Positions 6,901 to 14,751 of a stretch of 37,678 bases of DNA are shown here, piece after piece (the first letter of the stretch is position 1; each line of letters starts with the position of its first letter). The stretch comes from Flavobacteriales bacterium (GTDB lineage Bacteria > Bacteroidota > Bacteroidia > Flavobacteriales_F > PHOS-HE28). The notes beneath the pieces were generated by a model. The model made no database searches, was not told where the DNA came from, and worked only from the letters and a program-made list of their open reading frames with translations. A program made the translations under genes and the position numbers. The stretch covers positions 13,210-50,887 of the forward strand of contig JAHDVX010000023.1 of the NCBI GenBank assembly GCA_023382455.1, read 5' to 3'.

Positions 6901-8064
6901 CTACATGCCGTCGTTCCGGAAGAAGTCCAGATTCTGGAGCTTCACCAGGTGCACGTTGGCGAAATAGTGGTGCAGGATATCGGCGTAGCCGTAGCCCTTG
7001 CGCGCCATGTTCATCGCCCCTTCCTGGCAAAGGCCCACGCCGTGCCCGAAGCCCCGGCCCCGCAGCACCACCATGTCGCCTTCCGGGCGGATGCTGAAGT
7101 AGGCCGAGCGCAGGTGGAAGTCGTTGCGCACCTGCGTGAGGGGCACCGCCGGCCGGATGTTGGCCAGGTAGAGCTCGCGGCATTCCGGTACGTGGGACGT
7201 TACGCTGGCCACCACTTCACTGTCATCCGTATTCACCCCCAGCTTGCGCAGGTAGCCGAGCCATTTGGCGCGCGGCACGCTTTTCTCCCAGACGGCGTGG
7301 GGCTCATGCAGGCAGAAGGTGTCCAAGGTGCTAACGAGGTAGGGTTCGCTCTTGCTCCAGACATCCTCGGCGTTCATGGTCTCGCCACCACAGTTGCTGT
7401 GGAAGGTGGCATGGATCAACTGGATGTCGGAATCCACCACCACGAGGTCGCGTGTAAGGGCCACGGCCTGGCGGATGCTGTCCACGCGGTTGCGGCCATG
7501 GAACACCTGGCAATGGGTGCCGTCGCACACCTCGTAGCCATCGGCGGCATGGCGCCGCTTGTTGGCCAATGCGTAGGTGCGGCAGCTCACGGCCTGCAGC
7601 TTGTAGTACTCCATCCACTGTTCCTTGCCGGCCTCGGCCTGCACCACGCCCCCCACATACTCCTCCAAGGGCACGGTGGCCACCAAGCGGAAGCTTCCGT
7701 TCACCAGGCCGAGCTCCAAGCTGCCGGGATAGGCATGCTCGGGCGTCTTGGGCGCCACACTGCGCATGCGGAAGCCCCTGCCCGCCGGGGATCGGAAGAC
7801 CAGGCTCTTCCCGGCGTTGATCACCAGCATCAGGGATCGAGCCTCGATGCCGCCGGGCGTGGCCTTGAGCACCATCCCGTCCGTGGAGGCCAGTTCGCCG
7901 ACCTGCTTGCCGTCGGCCCAAATGGTGAGCGGCCCGCCATCGCCCATGACCATCACTTGCCGGGTGGAGGTGTTGCGCAGCAGGCCCACGCGCATATCGG
8001 CATACTGCGCCGAAGCCCCCAAGGCCAACAGGCCGAGCAGGGGCGACAGGAGAAAACGGTTCAT
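6901..8064 (-). CDS. SpoIID/LytB-domain protein
   Basis: 387 residues with a signal peptide (MNRFLLSPLLGLLALGASAQ). The SpoIID family cuts glycan strands of peptidoglycan lacking stem peptides in sporulating Firmicutes; in non-sporulating bacteria the role is wall remodelling by inference. Family marks are visible: LEEYVGGVVQAEAG with the conserved Glu, the ATFHSNCGGETMN block, and the C-terminal GRGFGHGVGLCQEGAMNMA (usually GHGVGMSQYGA; Cys replaces the usual Ser). It is the last gene of the surE-lpxB operon, 26 bases after lpxB. The ATG at 8064 is chosen for the signal peptide. Confidence 0.9.
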   Translation of the reverse strand: MNRFLLSPLLGLLALGASAQYADMRVGLLRNTSTRQVMVMGDGGPLTIWADGKQVGELASTDGMVLKATPGGIEARSLMLVINAGKSLVFRSPAGRGFRMRSVAPKTPEHAYPGSLELGLVNGSFRLVATVPLEEYVGGVVQAEAGKEQWMEYYKLQAVSCRTYALANKRRHAADGYEVCDGTHCQVFHGRNRVDSIRQAVALTRDLVVVDSDIQLIHATFHSNCGGETMNAEDVWSKSEPYLVSTLDTFCLHEPHAVWEKSVPRAKWLGYLRKLGVNTDDSEVVASVTSHVPECRELYLANIRPAVPLTQVRNDFHLRSAYFSIRPEGDMVVLRGRGFGHGVGLCQEGAMNMARKGYGYADILHHYFANVHLVKLQNLDFFRNDGM

Positions 8065-8090
8065 GCGGTTCCGGCGGTAATGGCGCGAAA

Positions 8091-9236
8091 CTATCCGCGC
8101 CCACTGGCGTCCTGCGGGCGTGCCTGCATACTTTTCCACAGGCGATCGGCCACATGTGCCGAGGCGCCCGGTCCGCCCAGCTTTTCGCGCAGCGCCGCCA
8201 GGTCGCCCTGCATGTGCTCGCGGTAGGCCTGGTCGTGCAACAGGCGGTGGAGCTCCTTGCGGAGTTCGGCGGGCCGCATGTCCTCCTGGATCAACTCGCG
8301 CACCACCTCCCGGCCCATGATCAGGTTCACCAGGGAGATGAACGGCACCTTGATGAAGCGCTTGGCCAACCAGACGTTGACGACCCCGCCGCTGTAGCAG
8401 ACGGCCTCCGGCGTGCCGATCAAGGCCGTTTCCAGAGTGGCGGTGCCGCTGGTGACCAGGGCCGCCTTGGCGCCACGCAGCAGCGGATAGGCGCTGCCCG
8501 AGGCCAGTTCCACCGGCTTGCCGGACAGGAAGCCCTCATACACGGCGCGGGGCACGGAGGGTGCCGCCGCCACCACGAACCGGTGATCGGGGAAATGGGG
8601 TACCACGGTGAGCATGGCGGGCAGCATGCGGCGGATCTCCTGCAGGCGGCTGCCCGGTAGCAGGGCCACCACCGGACGGGCATCACCGGCCGGGGGCGGT
8701 GCGGCCTCCGCCGAGCCTTGTGCCTCCAGCGCATCGAGCAAGGGGTGCCCCACGAAGTCCACTTCCATGCCGTGCTCCGCGTACCAATCCTTCTCAAAAG
8801 GCAGGATCACGTACATGTGGTCCACGTCGCGCTTGATGGCCTTCACCCGCCCGGCTTTCCAGGCCCAGACCTGCGGGCTGATGTAGTAGTGGACCGGTAT
8901 GCCCTGTTCATGCGCAAAGCGCGCGATGCGCAGGTTGAATCCGGGATAGTCGATGAGTACGATCGCGTCCGGGCGGAAAGCCAGGATGTCAGCCTTGCAC
9001 GCCTTGATGTTGCGCAGGATGGTGCGCAGGTGGAGCAGCACCTGTGTGAAGCCCATGAAGGCCAGGTCGCGGTAGTGCTTCACCACCTGCGCCCCGGCCG
9101 CGGCCATGTGGTCGCCGCCCCAGGCGCGCACCTCCAGGGCCTCTCCGCCAGCCCGCTGCTTCAGCGCACGGATGAGGTTGCCCCCGTGGAGGTCGCCACT
9201 GGCCTCGCCGGCGATCACATAAAGTCTCTTCCCCAT
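8091..9236 (-). CDS. lpxB: Lipid-A-disaccharide synthase
   Basis: LpxB joins UDP-2,3-diacylglucosamine and lipid X into the lipid A disaccharide at the inner membrane. The 381-residue length is that of the family. It opens with MGKRLYVIAGEASGDLHGG, the conserved LpxB N-terminus, followed by MGFTQVL, DYPGFNLR, YYISPQVWAWK, PFEKDWY and FVGHPLLD, all family signatures, and the C-terminal LVTSGTATLE nucleotide-binding segment. The start at 9236 overlaps the end of the upstream membrane-protein gene by 22 bases. No other lpx gene is in the window. Confidence 0.96.
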   Translation of the reverse strand: MGKRLYVIAGEASGDLHGGNLIRALKQRAGGEALEVRAWGGDHMAAAGAQVVKHYRDLAFMGFTQVLLHLRTILRNIKACKADILAFRPDAIVLIDYPGFNLRIARFAHEQGIPVHYYISPQVWAWKAGRVKAIKRDVDHMYVILPFEKDWYAEHGMEVDFVGHPLLDALEAQGSAEAAPPPAGDARPVVALLPGSRLQEIRRMLPAMLTVVPHFPDHRFVVAAAPSVPRAVYEGFLSGKPVELASGSAYPLLRGAKAALVTSGTATLETALIGTPEAVCYSGGVVNVWLAKRFIKVPFISLVNLIMGREVVRELIQEDMRPAELRKELHRLLHDQAYREHMQGDLAALREKLGGPGASAHVADRLWKSMQARPQDASGRG

Positions 9237-9535
9237 AGCAGCAGGAGCAGTACGATCACCGCACCGTAAGCGAGCATGGCCCCCACTACGCCGCGCATGG
9301 CCTTGAGCATCCGCCGGCGGTCCAGGGCGAAGAACAGGGCCACGTCCGCCAGCAGGCTCAGGGAGATGGTGGGGGCGATGTTCCCGCGGATGCCGAAGAG
9401 CATGCGCCGCAGCAGGAAATCCAGTTCCAGGTCCGGGCGCAGCACAGTGACGGCGAAAGTGCAATAGGCCAGGAGGCCCACGGCGGGCACCACCAGGCCA
9501 AGAAGGAAGCCGGTGCGGAAGTTGTCAAAGCGCAT
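9215..9535 (-). CDS. Small three-helix membrane protein between surE and lpxB
   Basis: 106 residues with three likely membrane helices (FLLGLVVPAVGLLAYCTFAV, then a segment around NIAPTISLSLLADVALFFAL, then VGAMLAYGAVIVLLLLLW) and a short basic loop (DRRRMLKAMRG). It overlaps surE by 11 bases and lpxB by 22 bases, so it is almost certainly co-translated with them. Its position suggests a link to lipid A synthesis or the envelope, but nothing in the sequence gives a function. Confidence 0.8.
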   Translation of the reverse strand: MRFDNFRTGFLLGLVVPAVGLLAYCTFAVTVLRPDLELDFLLRRMLFGIRGNIAPTISLSLLADVALFFALDRRRMLKAMRGVVGAMLAYGAVIVLLLLLWGRDFM

Positions 9536-10304
9536 GGTCCCAAGCCTTGATGGCGGCCAGTTGCCCGTGGTCGGTCATGTCGAACTGTACGGGCACCACG
9601 CTGGCGTAACCGTGGCTGGTGGCCCACACATCGGTGTCCTCGCCCGCGTCGGTGCTCTTGAAGTCGCCTTTGAGCCAGTGGTAGGCGTGCCCGGAGGGAT
9701 CCATGCGGGTCTCCACGGCGTCCTCCCAGGAGCCCAATGATTGCCGGCAAACCCGGATGCCCTTGATGGGCCCCGTGGACGCCGCCGGCATGTTCACGTT
9801 GAGGCAGACACCTTTCTTCAGGCCGTTGCCCAGCACGTTGCGCGTTACGCGGCGCACCACTTCACGCGTGTGCTCAAAGGACGCATCGATGCCGTACTCC
9901 ATCAGGGAAAAGCCGATGCTGGGGATGCCTTCCAAGGCCCCTTCCACCGCGGCGCTCATGGTGCCGCTGTAAAGGATGTTGATGCTGAGGTTGCTCCCGT
10001 GATTGATGCCGCTGACCAACAAGGCCGGCCGCCCCTTGATCAGGTGGTACACGGCCAGCTTCACGCAATCCACCGGGGTGCCCGTGGAGCTGTACGCCTC
10101 CACTCCATCCATGAAATCCACCTTGCGCAACCGCAGAAAATTGTGGATGGTGATGGCATGGCCCATGGCGCTCTGGGGCTTGTCCGGGGCCACCACCAGC
10201 ACTTGGCCGAAGGCCATCATCTCCTCCACCAGGACCCGGATGCCCGGGGCGAAAATGCCGTCATCGTTGGTTACCAGGATCAATGGGCGCTCGGAACTCT
10301 TCAT
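9525..10304 (-). CDS. surE: 5'/3'-nucleotidase SurE
   Basis: SurE is a metal-dependent nucleoside monophosphatase linked to stationary-phase survival. The 259-residue protein starts MKSSERPLILVTNDDG with the metal-binding D14-D15 pair, followed by DKPQSAMGHAIT, the STGTPVDCVKLA block, VSGINHGSNL and YSGTMSAAVEG, all conserved. It is the first gene of a four-gene operon with the membrane protein, lpxB and the SpoIID protein. The ATG at 10304 is chosen because it opens the family's N-terminus and because a -7 box lies just before it; the open frame upstream passes through heptad repeats and is not coding. Confidence 0.96.
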   Translation of the reverse strand: MKSSERPLILVTNDDGIFAPGIRVLVEEMMAFGQVLVVAPDKPQSAMGHAITIHNFLRLRKVDFMDGVEAYSSTGTPVDCVKLAVYHLIKGRPALLVSGINHGSNLSINILYSGTMSAAVEGALEGIPSIGFSLMEYGIDASFEHTREVVRRVTRNVLGNGLKKGVCLNVNMPAASTGPIKGIRVCRQSLGSWEDAVETRMDPSGHAYHWLKGDFKSTDAGEDTDVWATSHGYASVVPVQFDMTDHGQLAAIKAWDHAL

Positions 10305-10310
10305 GGGGGC

Positions 10311-10318
10311 CAAAGCTA
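10311..10318 (-). promoter_or_regulatory. Possible -7 box of the surE operon
   Basis: TAGCTTTG on the minus strand is an exact TAnnTTTG match and ends 6 bases before the surE ATG, so the leader would be only a few bases or absent. No -33 TTG is seen in the C-rich DNA upstream. Confidence 0.4.
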
Positions 10319-10378
10319 ACGGGGGAAGGGGGTTGGAGGGGGCAGCCCGCCTTCGCGGAAGCTTCGGCGAAGTGAGTG

Positions 10379-10425
10379 GGCAGTTGCAGTTCGCAGTAGC
10401 AGTTGGCAGTTGGCAGTTGGCAGTT
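10379..10425. repeat. Degenerate heptad repeat (GGCAGTT)n
   Basis: Seven units of GGCAGTT or one-off variants (6-7 bp: GCAGTT, CGCAGTA, GCAGTT), the last three perfect. It lies in the surE-ridA divergent region. Reading frames across it give low-complexity peptides and are spurious. Confidence 0.85.
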
Positions 10426-10435
10426 ATCAGGCCAT

Positions 10436-10505
10436 AGCCTGTGGCTTGTGGCCTGCAGCTTGTGGCTCCGAGCCTGCGGCTCAAAGCTCATGGCTCAAGG
10501 CTCAC
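10436..10505. repeat. Ten-unit degenerate heptad repeat (RGCYTGT/RGCTCAN)
   Basis: Ten consecutive units in strict 7-bp phase, such as AGCCTGT, GGCTTGT, GGCCTGC, AGCTTGT, GGCTCCG, GGCTCAA and GGCTCAC. R-G-C opens every unit; the tail drifts from TGT-like to CAN-like. Three further units (GGCTCAC, GGCCCAT, GGCCCAC) occur at 10568-10588 out of phase. The rest of 10305-10694 shows no gene and no convincing promoter for ridA. Confidence 0.8.
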
Positions 10506-10694
10506 AAGTAGATCACCGTCATCCGCGACGCTCGTTTTCAGCTTTCCTCTCTCGGCTTTCCCACCGTGGCTCACGGCCCATGGCCCACAACCGGGCACCC
10601 GCAACTTCAGCCCGCCGTTATCTGCGAAGCATGCCTGCAACCGGACCTGTCGAACATCAACTTCCGAAACACGTTGCATGGCGAACTTCGCCGC

Positions 10695-11075
10695 ATGAAG
10701 AAGCCCATTTTCCCCGCAGGGGCGGCCAAGCCGCTGGCCCCCTACTCCCCGGCCGTGGAGGCCAACGGCATCGTGTTCCTCAGCGGCCAGATCGCCCTGA
10801 TCGGCGACACAGGCCAGCTCCGCACAGGCTCCATCGCCGAGGAGACGCGCCAGGTGATGGACAACCTCGGCCTGCTGCTGAGCGCGGCCGACTTGGACTT
10901 CAGCCACCTGGTGAAGTGCACCATCTTCATGAGCAGCATGGACCATTACGGGGCGGTGAACGAGGTGTATGGCAGCTATTTCAAGGATGCCCCTCCGGCC
11001 CGCGAGGCCGTGGCCGTGGCCGGTTTGCCCCGCGGCGTGAACGTGGAGATCAGCGGGATCGCGGTGCGGGGTTAA
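10695..11075 (+). CDS. ridA: RidA family enamine/imine deaminase
   Basis: RidA hydrolyses reactive enamines/imines such as 2-aminoacrylate formed by PLP enzymes, protecting the cytoplasm. The 126-residue protein is standard length and shows the family pattern: PYSPAVEANGIVFLSGQIA, QVMDNLGLLLSAA, VKCTIFM, then PPAREAVAVAGLPRGVNVEI with the conserved Arg and Glu of the active site. The ATG at 10695 (MKKPIFPAGAAKPLAPYSP) is the natural start. It is a single gene, convergent with the membrane-protein gene at 11137. Confidence 0.94.
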   Translation: MKKPIFPAGAAKPLAPYSPAVEANGIVFLSGQIALIGDTGQLRTGSIAEETRQVMDNLGLLLSAADLDFSHLVKCTIFMSSMDHYGAVNEVYGSYFKDAPPAREAVAVAGLPRGVNVEISGIAVRG

Positions 11076-11136
11076 ACCGCGATCGTTCAATCCTGCATCG
11101 GCGTCGCAGCGGAAACCGCGGGCGACCCGGGCTTGA

Positions 11137-11622
11137 TCAGCCCACCAACGGAGCTTCACCGCTCCCGCGCAGGGCCTTGCGGTGGATGTAGTAGAGATAG
11201 CACCAGTTGAGGACCAGGATGAAGCCGAGGATGTTGAAGGTCTCCGGCCCCACGACCAGGATGGGCAACAGCACCCCAAGCAGCTGGGCCGTGGTGTAGA
11301 TGTGGAACCCGTCCCGCCAGCCCTGCCAGATGCGCAACGTGCCGATGAAACGGGCCAGGGTGCGCAGGGCGAGGATGGCCATCAGCGCCACGCCATGCCG
11401 CTGCAGCAGGGCGATATAGGCCTCCAACTGGTCCTGCTGGGCCGGTTGGATGAAGGCACCGTACGTATTGATCACGAGCTCGCGGAGTTCCGCGGCCGGT
11501 ACGCCCCGCATGGCATAGGCCATGAAGATACCGAGTACGTACAGCGGGAACACCACGGCTTGGTTGGTGAAGCTTGCCGCGCACAGCCAAGTGAGCGACT
11601 TCGGCCGACCTGCCGGGGCCAT
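11137..11622 (-). CDS. Four-helix membrane protein, unknown function
   Basis: About 161 residues with likely membrane helices around AVVFPLYVLGIFMAYAM, GVALMAILALRTLARFIG, TAQLLGVLLPILVVGP and ILGFILVLNWCYLYYI; the loop between helices 1 and 2 (about 45 residues) is polar. No family recognised. A GTG at 11643 is an alternative start, but it sits only about 8 bases past the U-run of the terminator of the upstream gene, so the ATG at 11622 is preferred. It may be distantly related to its neighbour at 11707, which has a similar size and helix number, but they do not align obviously by eye. Confidence 0.7.
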   Translation of the reverse strand: MAPAGRPKSLTWLCAASFTNQAVVFPLYVLGIFMAYAMRGVPAAELRELVINTYGAFIQPAQQDQLEAYIALLQRHGVALMAILALRTLARFIGTLRIWQGWRDGFHIYTTAQLLGVLLPILVVGPETFNILGFILVLNWCYLYYIHRKALRGSGEAPLVG

Positions 11623-11657
11623 GGGATCCAAGTTGCTTTCCACGGTGCGAAAAAACG

Positions 11658-11687
11658 AAAAAGCCCCCGAAGCGACCGGGGGCTTTT
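11658..11687 (-). terminator. Intrinsic terminator between the two membrane-protein genes
   Basis: GCCCCCG (11663-11669) pairs with CGGGGGC (11677-11683), extended by A/T pairs on both sides, with a 7-base loop. In minus-strand RNA it is followed by UUUUUCGUUUUUU. It should end the transcript from 11707-12204; the next gene then needs its own start signal in very little space. Confidence 0.85.
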
Positions 11688-11706
11688 CCTCTTGCGGACA
11701 AAACGC

Positions 11707-12204
11707 TCAGTGCATGTACTTCAGGTTCACGGCATACAGGATGATGAAGATCAAGGAGAAGAAGCCGGCCACGCCCACCGTGGCGAGTGCCATGAAGCTG
11801 CCGCCCAGGAAATACAGCGGCACCGCCAACCCTGCAATGGATGCCAGCACGTACAGCCAGAAGCCGTTCTTCTTCAGGTTCCACATCTGCCAAACGCCGA
11901 ACAGGCTGAGCAGCGAAAGCAGGATGTTCGCTATACCCATCGGCTTGGCGTTCTCCACGGCGCGGCGGGTGATCTCCATGGAGGAATCCAGCATGCGCCC
12001 GGCCATGCCATCGGCCTGGTCGCCCAGCTGGGCCCGGGCCTCCTCCATCCTGGCCTGCGTTTCGGCCAGCACCTTTTCGCCGTCCTGGCGGAAGTTGCCC
12101 ACACCCGAGATGATGCCCCACACTCCCATGATGAAGCTCAGGACACAGATCACGGTAAGCAGGGTGGGCCGGGTTGCGGGCGGGTTCGGGTTCATGTCGG
12201 TCAT
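11707..12204 (-). CDS. Four-helix membrane protein with a soluble helical loop
   Basis: 165 residues. Helix 1 (TLLTVICVLSFIMGVWGIIS) is followed by an amphipathic, coiled-coil-like segment (GEKVLAETQARMEEARAQL, then MAGRMLDSSMEITRR) and three more helices (GIANILLSLLSLFGVWQM, FWLYVLASIAGLAVPLYFL, VGVAGFFSLIFIILYAV). It ends NLKYMH. The family is not recognised with certainty. The ATG at 12204 (MTDMNPNPPATRPT) is chosen over the open frame upstream; 12195 is also possible. A strong terminator follows. Confidence 0.78.
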   Translation of the reverse strand: MTDMNPNPPATRPTLLTVICVLSFIMGVWGIISGVGNFRQDGEKVLAETQARMEEARAQLGDQADGMAGRMLDSSMEITRRAVENAKPMGIANILLSLLSLFGVWQMWNLKKNGFWLYVLASIAGLAVPLYFLGGSFMALATVGVAGFFSLIFIILYAVNLKYMH

Positions 12205-12378
12205 GTCCAATTCGGAGTTTGGTTTGGTAACGAAAGTACCGTGCAACGATCAATGGCCGTGGGCCATGCCGGGGCGATCCTCACCAGCTCCCTGTTGAAA
12301 ACCGCGAAGGCAGGCCATGGCCGCCATGTAGCGGCTTTGGAGGTGACTTCCTGCGGTGCGCGCTTCCCCCGGGGCTGC

Positions 12379-12386
12379 TACCTTCG
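12379..12386 (+). promoter_or_regulatory. Possible -7 box of lpdA
   Basis: TACCTTCG, the same -7 variant as the non-coding RNA promoter, about 64 bases before the lpdA ATG. No TTTG is found at the expected distance upstream. Confidence 0.35.
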
Positions 12387-12450
12387 CGCCGCACAAGCCA
12401 ACCGGCGGCCCGGCCGCCAACACCAACTTCCAAAGAAATACCGACAGCAG

Positions 12451-13839
12451 ATGAGCTATGACCTGATCGTTCTGGGCAGCGGCCCCGGCGGCTATGTGGC
12501 CGCCATCCGTGCCAGCCAACTGGGCCTGAAGACCGCCATTGTGGAAAAGGAAGCCCTGGGCGGCATCTGCCTGAACTGGGGCTGCATCCCCACCAAGGCC
12601 CTGATCAAGAGTGCCAGCGTGTTCGAGTACATCAACCACGCCAAGGACTACGGCATCACCGTGGGGGCGCCCCAGGCCGACTTCAAGGGCATTGTGCAGC
12701 GCAGCCGTGACGTGGCCAAGGGCATGAGCAACGGCGTGCAGTTCCTGATGAAGAAGAACAAGATCGACGTGGTGATGGGCACGGGCATGCTGAAGCCGGG
12801 CAAGAAGGTGGAAGTGACCGCCGCCGACGGGAAGAAGCAGACCCTGGAGGCCAAGAACATCATCATCGCCACGGGTGCCCGCAGCCGGGAGCTGCCAGCC
12901 ATGAAGCAGGACGGCAAGAAGGTGATCGGCTACCGCGAGGCCATGAGCCTGCCCGCCCAGCCCAAGAGCATGGTGGTGGTGGGCAGCGGTGCCATCGGCA
13001 GCGAGTTCGCCTATTTCTACAACGCCATCGGCACCAAGGTGACCCTGATCGAATTCCTGCCCAACGTGGTACCCGTGGAGGATGAAGAGGTGAGCAAGCA
13101 GCTGGAGCGCAGTTTCAAGAAGCAGGGCATCGAGGTGATGACCTCCAGCGAGGTGACCAAGGTGGACACCGGCGGCAAGGGCTGCAAGGTGACCGTGAAG
13201 ACCCCCAAGGGCGAGCAGCAGATCGAATGCGACATCGTGCTCAGTGCGGTGGGCATCGCCACCAACATCGAGGGCATCGGCCTGGAGGAAGTGGGCATCG
13301 TCACCGACCGGGGCAAGATCACGGTGGACCCGTTCTACGCCACCAACATCCCGGGCTACCATGCCATCGGCGACGTGACCCCGGGCCCGGCCCTGGCCCA
13401 CGTGGCCAGCGCGGAGGGCATCATCTGCGTGGAGAAGATCGCCGGGAAGAACCCCGAGCCCCTGGACTACAACAACATCCCGGGCTGCACCTACTGCTCG
13501 CCCGAAGTGGCCAGCGTGGGCTATACCGAGAAAGCGGCCAAGGAGAAGGGCTATGAACTGAAGGTGGGCAAATTCCCCTTCAGCGCCAGCGGCAAGGCCA
13601 GCGCGGCCGGGGCCAAGGACGGCTTCGTGAAGCTGATCTTCGACGCCAAGTACGGGGAGCTGCTGGGAGCCCACATGATCGGCATGAACGTGACGGAGAT
13701 GATCGCCGAGTGCGTGGCCCTGCGCAAGCTGGAGACCACCGGGCATGAGATCATCAAGACGGTACACCCCCACCCCACCATGAGCGAGGCGGTGATGGAG
13801 GCCGCCGCCGCCGCGTATGGCGAGGTGATCCACCTGTAG
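12451..13839 (+). CDS. lpdA: Dihydrolipoyl dehydrogenase (E3)
   Basis: The E3 flavoprotein reoxidises dihydrolipoamide of 2-oxoacid dehydrogenase complexes and the glycine cleavage system, using FAD and NAD. The 462-residue protein has the FAD site LIVLGSGPGGYVAAIRA, the redox disulfide C40-C45 in GGICLNWGCIPTKAL, the NAD site VVVGSGAIGSEFAYFY, the second FAD motif YHAIGDVTPGPALAHVA, and the C-terminal HPHPTMSEAVMEA with the active-site His-Glu pair. The ATG at 12451 opens the family's N-terminus. No E1 or E2 gene is in the window. Genes downstream are unrelated, with a methyltransferase following within 62 bases. Confidence 0.97.
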   Translation: MSYDLIVLGSGPGGYVAAIRASQLGLKTAIVEKEALGGICLNWGCIPTKALIKSASVFEYINHAKDYGITVGAPQADFKGIVQRSRDVAKGMSNGVQFLMKKNKIDVVMGTGMLKPGKKVEVTAADGKKQTLEAKNIIIATGARSRELPAMKQDGKKVIGYREAMSLPAQPKSMVVVGSGAIGSEFAYFYNAIGTKVTLIEFLPNVVPVEDEEVSKQLERSFKKQGIEVMTSSEVTKVDTGGKGCKVTVKTPKGEQQIECDIVLSAVGIATNIEGIGLEEVGIVTDRGKITVDPFYATNIPGYHAIGDVTPGPALAHVASAEGIICVEKIAGKNPEPLDYNNIPGCTYCSPEVASVGYTEKAAKEKGYELKVGKFPFSASGKASAAGAKDGFVKLIFDAKYGELLGAHMIGMNVTEMIAECVALRKLETTGHEIIKTVHPHPTMSEAVMEAAAAAYGEVIHL

Positions 13840-13901
13840 GATGCATCATGTTGGCGGCCGCCACGGTGTACATGCCCCGGCACCAACGTTTTACCCGGAC
13901 C

Positions 13902-14651
13902 ATGGGGGACCCCGTGCAATTCTTTGATGACTTGGCCCCGAGCTACGGGGAACGCTATGCGGGCAAGCCGGGATTCCATGATTACTACTTCGGGGAGCGG
14001 TTGGCAAAAGCCACGGAGGGATTGCAACTGGATGGCCGCCACGTGCTGGACATCGGCAGCGGAACCGGCGACCTCTATGCCGCACTGCAGCCCCGGTTCC
14101 CCGGCATGTATTACCTGGCCTCCGATGTGAGCCCAAGGATGCTGGAACACAGCAAAGTTCCGCCGGGCCAGCGGATGGTGGGGCACATCTACGACCAGGA
14201 CATCGGCGATCGCAGGTTTGATGCCATCTTCATGCTGGGGGTCACCACGTACATGGAGCCAACGGAGCTGGAGCGCAACCTGGAATGGGTGGCCCGCCAC
14301 CTGGGTCCATCCGGCCTGTTCATCGTCACGTTCACCAACCGGCATGCCGTCGATTCCTGGGTGCGCCGCCTCTGCAAGCCCATGCTGAACGCAGGGTCGG
14401 CAGGCAAGGGCAATGTCCTCACGAGCGGCCTGCGGATCCACCAGTATGCCCACGGCGATATCCGTGACCTGCTGGAGGCCCGGTTCCGCATCACCCGCTG
14501 GGATGCCTTGAACCATACGATCTTCCCCTTCAACCGTCTTTTCCCCTTCCTTTCCATCAGGGTCTCCCGCTCATTGGCATCCGTGCCCGGTGCGCCCTGG
14601 TGGCTGCGGCCGTTCAGCTCCGACCTGATGGTGCGGGCCATGGCCCGATAA
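13902..14651 (+). CDS. Class I SAM-dependent methyltransferase
   Basis: 249 residues. Motif I is HVLDIGSGTGDLYAAL, motif II is near YLASDVSPRML, and FDAIFMLGVTTYM is the post-II/III strand, so it is a Rossmann-fold methyltransferase binding S-adenosylmethionine. The C-terminal third (LNHTIFPFNRLFPFLS, then APWWLRPFSSDLMVRAMAR) is basic and hydrophobic as in methyltransferases acting on lipid or sugar-linked substrates; the substrate is not known. The ATG at 13902 (MGDPVQFFDDLAPSYG) fits the family start; 13848 and 13872 are alternatives that would put it 8 bases after lpdA. It lies just before the polysaccharide genes and may belong with them. Confidence 0.85.
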   Translation: MGDPVQFFDDLAPSYGERYAGKPGFHDYYFGERLAKATEGLQLDGRHVLDIGSGTGDLYAALQPRFPGMYYLASDVSPRMLEHSKVPPGQRMVGHIYDQDIGDRRFDAIFMLGVTTYMEPTELERNLEWVARHLGPSGLFIVTFTNRHAVDSWVRRLCKPMLNAGSAGKGNVLTSGLRIHQYAHGDIRDLLEARFRITRWDALNHTIFPFNRLFPFLSIRVSRSLASVPGAPWWLRPFSSDLMVRAMAR

Positions 14652-14661
14652 GCTGGGGAAA

Positions 14662-14693
14662 TTGTGCATTTTGGAGCAACCAGATCATCTTTG
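14662..14693 (+). promoter_or_regulatory. Possible promoter of the polysaccharide cluster
   Basis: TTG at 14662-14664 and CATCTTTG at 14686-14693 are 21 bases apart, close to the Bacteroidota TTTG / TAnnTTTG pattern with one mismatch in the -7 box. It lies about 58 bases before the glycosyltransferase ATG and after the methyltransferase stop. Confidence 0.45.
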
Positions 14694-14751
14694 CACGTCC
14701 TATTCAACGAAACCGGACCTGCACTTGCCCAGCTCCACCCGCAAGCGCCCC

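Noticed and set aside
10261-10491. Small protein with peptide QLPTANC-type repeats upstream of surE
   Set aside because: The peptide is the translation of the heptad tandem repeats; no real gene features.
12250-13833. Long open frame antisense to lpdA (527 codons)
   Set aside because: It mirrors lpdA codons, is His/Gly/Ala-rich without a recognisable domain, and such shadows are expected at high GC.
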